Source of the DNA: an uncultured Butyricicoccus sp.
GTDB taxonomy: Bacteria; Bacillota; Clostridia; Oscillospirales; Butyricicoccaceae
Assembly (NCBI GenBank): GCA_900544475.1
Contig: UQVU01000052.1
Span: 1 to 10,997 of the forward strand
DNA length: 10,997 nt
Direction: 5' to 3'
The notes below the pieces were generated by a model. It worked only from the letters and a program-made list of their open reading frames with translations, was not told the origin of the DNA and ran no database searches. Below, piece by piece: positions 6,240 through 10,997 of the stretch; the stretch's first letter is position 1, and each line of letters begins with the position of its first letter. A program made the position numbers and the translations under genes.

Positions 6240-6605
6240 TTATTTTTGCCGATGCCGTTTTACCGCTATGCGCACAATAATGCCAGCGATAAGCCCGATG
6301 ACCGAGGGAATCAGCCCGTAGCCGAGGCTCTGCGGAAAGACCTGCGGGCCGAATGTGACATGGGGAATCCAGACTGCCCACAGACCGGCTGCAAGCGGCA
6401 GAACCGGATAAAGAGGCAGACGGAAGAATGTCGCCGCACAGGTGCACAGCAGGGCTGACCACGGCAGAATAAGCCAGAAGCCGAGCAGCCAGTAGCCCAT
6501 TTCGTTGCCGTACAGCAACCCGGGTATCAGACCGACCACTGTGACAAGGCCGTAACAGAACAGAAAAATCCAGTACGGACAAAAACGAAAAGCTTTCGAT
6601 GTCAT
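6240..6605 (-). CDS. Small four-helix membrane protein of unknown function
   Basis: A 121-residue hydrophobic protein with about four predicted transmembrane helices near residues 9-30, 37-58, 62-83 and 92-114, short loops and a basic C-terminus (RIAVKRHRQK), which should face the cytoplasm. I do not recognise a family. The start has a near-perfect AAAGGAGG (6620-6613) 7 nt upstream. It follows upp by 47 bp in the same direction and ends at a terminator, so it is probably the last gene of that operon. A role in nucleobase uptake beside upp would be a guess; the protein is much smaller than known uracil permeases. Confidence 0.75.
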   Translation of the reverse strand: MTSKAFRFCPYWIFLFCYGLVTVVGLIPGLLYGNEMGYWLLGFWLILPWSALLCTCAATFFRLPLYPVLPLAAGLWAVWIPHVTFGPQVFPQSLGYGLIPSVIGLIAGIIVRIAVKRHRQK

Positions 6606-6652
6606 ATGCCGGCCTCCTTTTCGGGGGGGTATCGGTGATGTGCAGAAGTCGC

Positions 6653-7297
<645 letters not shown>

Positions 7298-7311
7298 TTA
7301 TTGGAATTCTG

Positions 7312-7336
7312 GGCAATACCGCATAAGCGGTGCTGC
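7312..7336 (-). repeat. Palindrome in tsaB-upp gap sharing a 15-bp repeat with the right edge
   Basis: On the - strand GCAGCACCGC and GCGGTATTGC form a 10-bp stem (one mismatch, one G-U) around TTAT. Its right arm is part of GGCAATACCGCATAA (7312-7326, + strand), which recurs exactly at 10924-10938. There is no T-run after it, so it is not a standard terminator. Confidence 0.55.
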
Positions 7337-7342
7337 CTTGGG

Positions 7343-8044
7343 TTATCTGTTTTCCGCGAGACGCTTCATGCGTTCGCGTTCGGCCTGCGGACGGCGCAGA
7401 TAGAATGCGTCCAGCTCCTGCGGCGAGCAGGTCTTTCCTGCCTGCACGAGGGGGAGGGCGGCGGCCGCGACGCCGAATCCGGTGGCGTATCGCAGCTCGG
7501 GCGGCGCAAGACGCAAGCCGATGCAGTGGTCTTTAATAGTATTATAACACAGGTTTGCGCCATCTCCAACCAGAAAATACGGAGCCTCGCCGATTTCTTC
7601 GGAAAGCTCGGTCATCTTGAGGGCACGGTCATCGCACAGACGGCGGGGCGTCAGGTCCTCGACCTCGAAAAGCGCGTTGTAGACCTGGCCCGCGCGGGCG
7701 TCCATGACGCAGCACAGGCTGCCGCCGAGGGCGCGTGCGCCCCACGCCATCGCCTCAAGCGTCGAAACGCCGACACAGGGCTTGTCCGCGCCGAGCGCGA
7801 GCCCCTTGACGGTCGCAACGCCGATGCGCACGCCGGTAAACGAGCCGGGACCGTGCGCGACGGCCAGCGCGTCCACGTCGTTTATCGTCACGCCGCAGTT
7901 CGCGAGCAGCGCCTCCGCCATCGGCAGAAGCGTGCGCGAATGGGTCAGACCGCAGTTCTGGAAGGACTGCGCGATCAGCCTGTCGTTCTCGGTCAGCGCG
8001 ACCGAAGCGCTCACCGCCGAGGACTCAAAAGCGAGAATTTTCAT
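7343..8044 (-). CDS. tsaB: tRNA threonylcarbamoyladenosine biosynthesis protein TsaB
   Basis: A 233-residue ASKHA-fold partner of TsaD and TsaE in making N6-threonylcarbamoyladenosine (t6A37) on ANN-decoding tRNAs; cytoplasmic. It begins MKILAFESSA, has the signature AHGPGSFTGVRIG (63-75), and ends with YLRRPQAERERMKR, all typical of TsaB. Its ATG overlaps the tsaE TGA by 4 bp (ATGA), so the two are translationally coupled. tsaD is not in the window. The last third of the gene contains a good -35/-10 promoter serving upp. A palindrome follows the stop. Confidence 0.94.
   Translation of the reverse strand: MKILAFESSAVSASVALTENDRLIAQSFQNCGLTHSRTLLPMAEALLANCGVTINDVDALAVAHGPGSFTGVRIGVATVKGLALGADKPCVGVSTLEAMAWGARALGGSLCCVMDARAGQVYNALFEVEDLTPRRLCDDRALKMTELSEEIGEAPYFLVGDGANLCYNTIKDHCIGLRLAPPELRYATGFGVAAAALPLVQAGKTCSPQELDAFYLRRPQAERERMKRLAENR
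7541..7569 (-). promoter_or_regulatory. Promoter inside tsaB, probably for upp
   Basis: On the - strand TTGGAG (7569-7564), a 17-bp spacer and TATAAT (7546-7541), with TGT just before the -10 (extended -10). The predicted start near 7534 leaves about 250 nt before upp. The region is unusually AT-rich for this gene (codons for NTIK). Confidence 0.6.
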
Positions 8045-8469
8045 TGTCCTGTCACCTCGTCAATCGTGACCACACGGTCATTTTCACCGTCGCCGTAGCG
8101 GATATGCACGGTTTTGTAGCGCTCGGGCAGAATATCCGCCGCGTTTTCGCTCCATTCGATGAGCACGATGCGGCGTCCGTCGAGATATTCGTCGAAGCCG
8201 ATTTCGAACAGCGCCTCGCTGTCGAGGATGCGATAGAGGTCGAAGTGGGCCACGTCCGCCCGTTCGGTGTGATACTCGTTGGCGATGGCGAAGGTCGGAC
8301 TGGTCACGCGGCCGGTGTAGCCGAGCCCGTGCAGCACGCCGCGCGTAAACGCGGTCTTTCCCGCACCGAGGTCGCCGGAAAACGCGACCACATCACCGGG
8401 ATGCAGGCTCTCCGCCCACCGCGCCCCCAGCGCCTCAGTCTCCTCGGGAGAATGGGTGATATATTCCAT
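8041..8469 (-). CDS. tsaE: tRNA threonylcarbamoyladenosine biosynthesis ATPase TsaE
   Basis: A 142-residue P-loop ATPase that drives the TsaB-TsaD-TsaE cycle of t6A tRNA modification. The Walker A motif is GDLGAGKT (32-39), followed by the family's VTSPTF (55-60), HFDLYR and LIEWSE segments. Length is normal. The start at 8469 has AAAAGG upstream on the - strand (8481-8476). A TATAAT box (8499-8494) upstream suggests that the tsaE-tsaB-upp transcript starts here. The overlap with tsaB confirms operon structure. Confidence 0.94.
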   Translation of the reverse strand: MEYITHSPEETEALGARWAESLHPGDVVAFSGDLGAGKTAFTRGVLHGLGYTGRVTSPTFAIANEYHTERADVAHFDLYRILDSEALFEIGFDEYLDGRRIVLIEWSENAADILPERYKTVHIRYGDGENDRVVTIDEVTGQ

Positions 8470-8493
8470 GGGAACACCTTTTCTTTAATACAT

Positions 8494-8522
8494 ATTATAT
8501 GTGTAATTATCTATACCATCAT
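8494..8522 (-). promoter_or_regulatory. Candidate promoter of tsaE operon
   Basis: A perfect -10 TATAAT (8499-8494) lies in AT-rich DNA 25 bp before tsaE. The matching -35 position (ATGATG, 8522-8517) is poor, so only the -10 is convincing. Confidence 0.5.
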
Positions 8523-8755
8523 ATCACGGAAAAAGCAAAAACACAAGAGCGGGACAGACGATGTTCCATACCGAGCACCAGGGAAGCGCACAAACCCCAT
8601 TCGCAGGGGAAAAAACATACCGTCACCGTTACAGCGGCGGGGTGAGGGCACCCCGCCCTACGGAGAAGGGGAGAACAGTATAAAAGCCGAGGTAAACGCC
8701 CCCGGTTTTTATGAATTTGCGAAGCAGAATCCATCGAATACGTGCGCAGCGCACG

Positions 8756-8781
8756 AAAAAGGCACGCCGAGGCGTGCCTTT
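8756..8781. terminator. Terminator-like hairpin in the palindrome region
   Basis: AAAGGCACGC (8758-8767), a CGAG loop and GCGTGCCTTT (8772-8781), with five A before and three T after. It could stop transcription running left from fhs (T-run of five on the - strand). Confidence 0.55.
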
Positions 8782-9048
8782 GAGATAAACCGACCAATCC
8801 TGCCAATGGCAGGGAGGATGCGTCCCTCCGGGACGCCGCGCCCCAAAGGGGCGCTCTTCCGCCCAAACCTGCCTTCGGCAGGGAGGGCGGACAGGCCTGC
8901 CGCAGCAGGCCGCGTAAAATTCCCTAAGAAAGTCGGGGCGTGTACCTGACTTTCTTACCACTGCCCGCGCCGCGGCGGCGCGGCCTCGTCCGCCGTGCGG
9001 ACGAGAGGGGGTTATCGCCCCCGGTTTCTTCGGAACCGGGGGCGTATC

Positions 9049-9071
9049 TAAGGGGGACGGAGTCCCCCTTA
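9049..9071 (-). repeat. Perfect hairpin that contains the fhs stop codon
   Basis: TAAGGGGGAC (9049-9058) and GTCCCCCTTA (9062-9071) form a perfect 10-bp stem with a GGA loop. The fhs stop codon (TAA, 9071-9069) is the first three bases of the stem on the - strand. No T-run follows, but a second 11-bp GC-rich stem (9016-9044) comes directly after, so the pair may protect the mRNA 3' end or stall polymerase. Confidence 0.6.
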
Positions 9072-10739
9072 GAACAAGCCGGTAATCATACCGGCGCCGT
9101 CAACGTCGATTTTCTCCGCCGCCGGAACCTTCGGCAGACCCGGCATCGTCATGACCGCGCCGGTCTCGACCACAACAAAGCCTGCACCCGCAGCCAGACG
9201 CGCCGAGCGGACGTTTACTACGAACTGGCTCGGACGGCCGAGCAGGGAAGCATCGTCGGACAGCGAATACTGCGTCTTGGCGATGCAGACCGGCAGCGTG
9301 CCGTAACCCATGTCCGTGATGTTCATAAGCTCCTTGTGCGCTGCGGGCGCGAAGGTCACGCCGTCTGCGCCGTAGATCTCCTTTGCGATCTTGCGGATCT
9401 TCTCCTCGAGCGGCAGCTCGTCCTCGTACAGCATATGGAAATCCGCCTTGCCCTCGTCGAGCACAGCAAGCACCTCGCGCGCCAGCTCCTCGCCGCCTTC
9501 GCCGCCCTTGGCGAATACCTCGGACAGCGCAACGCGCACGCCGCGCTCCGCACAGTGCTTGCGGATGAACTCCATCTCCTCGGCGGTGTCGGTCGGGAAA
9601 GCGTTGATGGCAACAACGACCGGAACGCCGAACTTCTTCATGTTGTCGAGGTGCGCGTCAAGGTTGCAGATGCCGTGCTCGAGCGCCGCCATGTTGGGCG
9701 CGTTCAGCTCGGTCTTGGGCACGCCGCCGTTGTACTTGAGGGCGCGGACGGTCGCAACCAGAACGATGCAGTCGGGCGCGATGCCGGCCTTGCGGCACTT
9801 GATGTCCATGAACTTCTCCGCGCCGAGGTCTGCGCCGAAGCCCGCCTCGGTGATGGCGATGTCTGCGAGCTTCATCGCCAGACGGGTCGCCTGCACGCTG
9901 TTGCAGCCGTGTGCGATGTTCGCGAACGGGCCGCCGTGCATGAGCGCCGGGGTGCCCTCAAGGGTCTGCACGAGGTTCGGCTTGATGGCGTCGCGCATGA
10001 GCGCGGTCATCGCGCCCTCTGCGTGCAGGTCACGCGCGTAAACCGGCTTGCCGGCGAAGGTGTACGCGACCAGAATATCTCCGAAGCGCTTTTTCAGGTC
10101 GTCGAGGTCCTTTGCAAGGCAGAGAATTGCCATGACCTCGGAGGCGACCGTGATCATGAAGTGGTCCTCGCGCGGTACGCCGTTGACCTTGCCGCCGAGA
10201 CCGATGGTGATGTTGCGCAGGGCGCGGTCGTTCATGTCCATGACGCGGGTGAAAACCACGCGGCGCGGGTCGATGCCGAGGACGTTGCCCTGCTGCATAT
10301 GGTTGTCGAGCATGGCGCAGAGCAGGTTGTTCGCCGCGGTGATGGCGTGCATATCGCCGGTGAAGTGCAGGTTGATGTCCTCCATCGGGACAACCTGTGC
10401 GTAGCCGCCGCCGGCTGCGCCGCCCTTGATGCCGAATACCGGGCCGAGGGACGGCTCGCGCAGGGCGATCATGGCCTTCTTGCCCATCTTTGCGAGCGCT
10501 TCGCCCAGACCTACGGTCGTGGTGGTCTTGCCCTCGCCGGCAGGAGTCGGGTTGATGGCGGTGACGAGCACGAGCTTGCCGTCCGGATTTGCGGCGGTCT
10601 TGTTCCACACGTCTGCGGAGAGCTTCGCCTTGTACTTGCCGTAAAGCTCAAGATCCTCTGCGTCAAGGCCGGCTGCGGCCGCGACTTCGGTGATCGGGCG
10701 CATCTGGCAGCCCTGTGCAATTTCAATGTCGGATAACAT
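9069..10739 (-). CDS. fhs: Formate-tetrahydrofolate ligase
   Basis: Joins formate to tetrahydrofolate with ATP to give 10-formyl-THF, the entry to one-carbon metabolism and the methyl branch of acetogenic pathways; cytoplasmic. The 556 residues are the standard length. The nucleotide-binding loop is [12 protein letters not shown] (64-75), followed by [19 protein letters not shown] (95-113) and NLHFTGD (123-129), all hallmark segments. I chose ATG 10739 (MLSDIEIA) because GGAGGA (10750-10745) lies just upstream and the length fits; the longer reading from 10793 adds an atypical basic extension. The gene is monocistronic, with its own TGGAAA-N17-TATAAT promoter, and ends inside a hairpin. Confidence 0.97.
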   Translation of the reverse strand: MLSDIEIAQGCQMRPITEVAAAAGLDAEDLELYGKYKAKLSADVWNKTAANPDGKLVLVTAINPTPAGEGKTTTTVGLGEALAKMGKKAMIALREPSLGPVFGIKGGAAGGGYAQVVPMEDINLHFTGDMHAITAANNLLCAMLDNHMQQGNVLGIDPRRVVFTRVMDMNDRALRNITIGLGGKVNGVPREDHFMITVASEVMAILCLAKDLDDLKKRFGDILVAYTFAGKPVYARDLHAEGAMTALMRDAIKPNLVQTLEGTPALMHGGPFANIAHGCNSVQATRLAMKLADIAITEAGFGADLGAEKFMDIKCRKAGIAPDCIVLVATVRALKYNGGVPKTELNAPNMAALEHGICNLDAHLDNMKKFGVPVVVAINAFPTDTAEEMEFIRKHCAERGVRVALSEVFAKGGEGGEELAREVLAVLDEGKADFHMLYEDELPLEEKIRKIAKEIYGADGVTFAPAAHKELMNITDMGYGTLPVCIAKTQYSLSDDASLLGRPSQFVVNVRSARLAAGAGFVVVETGAVMTMPGLPKVPAAEKIDVDGAGMITGLF

Positions 10740-10813
10740 AACATTCCTCCTGGTAACTGGGGCGCAGCGTCCGGTCCGGCCGTCCGTCTGCACGCACGTT
10801 GACTGATAAAATA

Positions 10814-10842
10814 ATTATAACAATGTTCTGCACAGTTTTCCA
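10814..10842 (-). promoter_or_regulatory. Promoter of fhs
   Basis: On the - strand TGGAAA (10842-10837; 4 of 6 to consensus), a 17-bp spacer and a perfect TATAAT (10819-10814). The predicted start near 10807 gives a leader of about 68 nt. I see no tetrahydrofolate riboswitch in it. Confidence 0.7.
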
Positions 10843-10901
10843 GAGATACGGACGAAAATTTTGACGAAAATCCATCTCGAAAAACAGCCGGTGTTGTGGT
10901 A

Positions 10902-10910
10902 TGATATAAT
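10902..10910 (+). promoter_or_regulatory. Extended -10 promoter pointing out of the window
   Basis: TGATATAAT is a TGN extended -10 with a perfect TATAAT (10905-10910). No good -35 sits 16-18 bp upstream, but extended -10 promoters do not need one. It diverges from the fhs promoter and would transcribe the repeat-containing sequence to the right. Confidence 0.6.
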
Positions 10911-10923
10911 AGTATTTTTATAA

Positions 10924-10997
10924 GGCAATACCGCATAATTGGACAAGAGCGATTTGCGAGTAAATTTTGCGTACTGACGAGGCGCGGTTTTGAAGCA
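10924..10997. repeat. Second copy of 15-bp repeat and unassigned sequence at the right edge
   Basis: GGCAATACCGCATAA (10924-10938) is identical to 7312-7326. Here it lacks the second palindrome arm seen there and is followed by AT-richer sequence running to the window end without an open gene. It may be the end of a dispersed repeat or the leader of a gene outside the window. Confidence 0.45.

Larger units (their letters stand above)
8523..9071. repeat. Gene-free region packed with GC-rich palindromes
   Basis: No convincing gene lies in this roughly 550-bp stretch. It holds at least ten hairpins, given as arm/arm: 8636-8644/8649-8657; 8758-8767/8772-8781; 8799-8804/8808-8813; 8820-8826/8830-8836; 8838-8844/8848-8854; 8868-8873/8877-8882; 8894-8900/8905-8911; 8925-8934/8948-8957; 8965-8972/8976-8983; 8985-8993/8997-9005; 9016-9026/9034-9044; 9049-9058/9062-9071. 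Most stems are perfect with 3-7-nt loops. The unit CCTGCC-NNN-GGCAGGGAGG occurs twice (8799-8817 and 8868-8886) with only the loop changed. This resembles dispersed palindromic repeats found in bacterial intergenic DNA; whether it is genomically repeated cannot be seen here. Confidence 0.7.

Noticed and set aside
8636..9071. CRISPR array
   Set aside because: The palindromes differ from one another and have no regular repeat-spacer spacing.
10740..10813. Tetrahydrofolate riboswitch upstream of fhs
   Set aside because: The leader of about 68 nt is too short, and I see none of the expected conserved pseudoknot core.

Overview
The window is GC-rich, densely packed bacterial DNA. Gene content points to an anaerobic Gram-positive of the class Clostridia, probably a gut Oscillospirales/Butyricicoccaceae-like lineage: a class III (oxygen-sensitive) ribonucleotide reductase with its radical-SAM activase, formate-tetrahydrofolate ligase, a DUF1538 membrane protein paired with a tandem PII-like protein, AGGAGG-type ribosome binding sites, and intergenic DNA full of short GC-rich palindromes. 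The taxonomic assignment is inference.

Left part, + strand: a 5'-truncated DUF1538 membrane protein (1-1422) is followed after 1 bp by a double-domain PII-like regulator (1424-2122) and an intrinsic terminator. A 319-bp control region follows. It has three near-consensus DnaA boxes, an AT-rich stretch, a strong sigma-A promoter (TTGACA-N17-TACAAT), a pair of NrdR-type boxes 32 bp apart and a small leader hairpin. It drives an nrdD, small glycyl-radical ORF, nrdG operon ending at a bidirectional terminator near 5523-5585.

The most interesting observation is that the class III reductase is split. The large nrdD ORF (2442-4775) has the ATP cone, catalytic core and cysteine cluster but ends in an unfamiliar 41-residue tail without the glycyl radical motif. 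The motif (RRITGYL) is carried by a separate 63-residue ORF (4828-5019) with its own ribosome binding site, and its stop codon overlaps the nrdG start. Joining the two ORFs at a shared GEGV sequence restores a conventional continuous NrdD C-terminus in frame.

Right part, - strand, read right to left: fhs (10739-9069) with its own promoter; a roughly 600-bp gene-free stretch packed with palindromes; then tsaE and tsaB (4-bp overlap; tRNA t6A synthesis), upp (uracil salvage, probably also served by a promoter inside tsaB), a small four-helix membrane protein, a terminator, and a GNAT acetyltransferase convergent with nrdG. At the right edge an extended -10 promoter points out of the window into a sequence that shares a 15-bp repeat with the tsaB-upp gap.

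Themes: nucleotide supply (nrdDG, upp), one-carbon metabolism (fhs), tRNA modification (tsaBE) and a probable PII-controlled membrane system. All functions are assigned by reading motifs; no database search was run.
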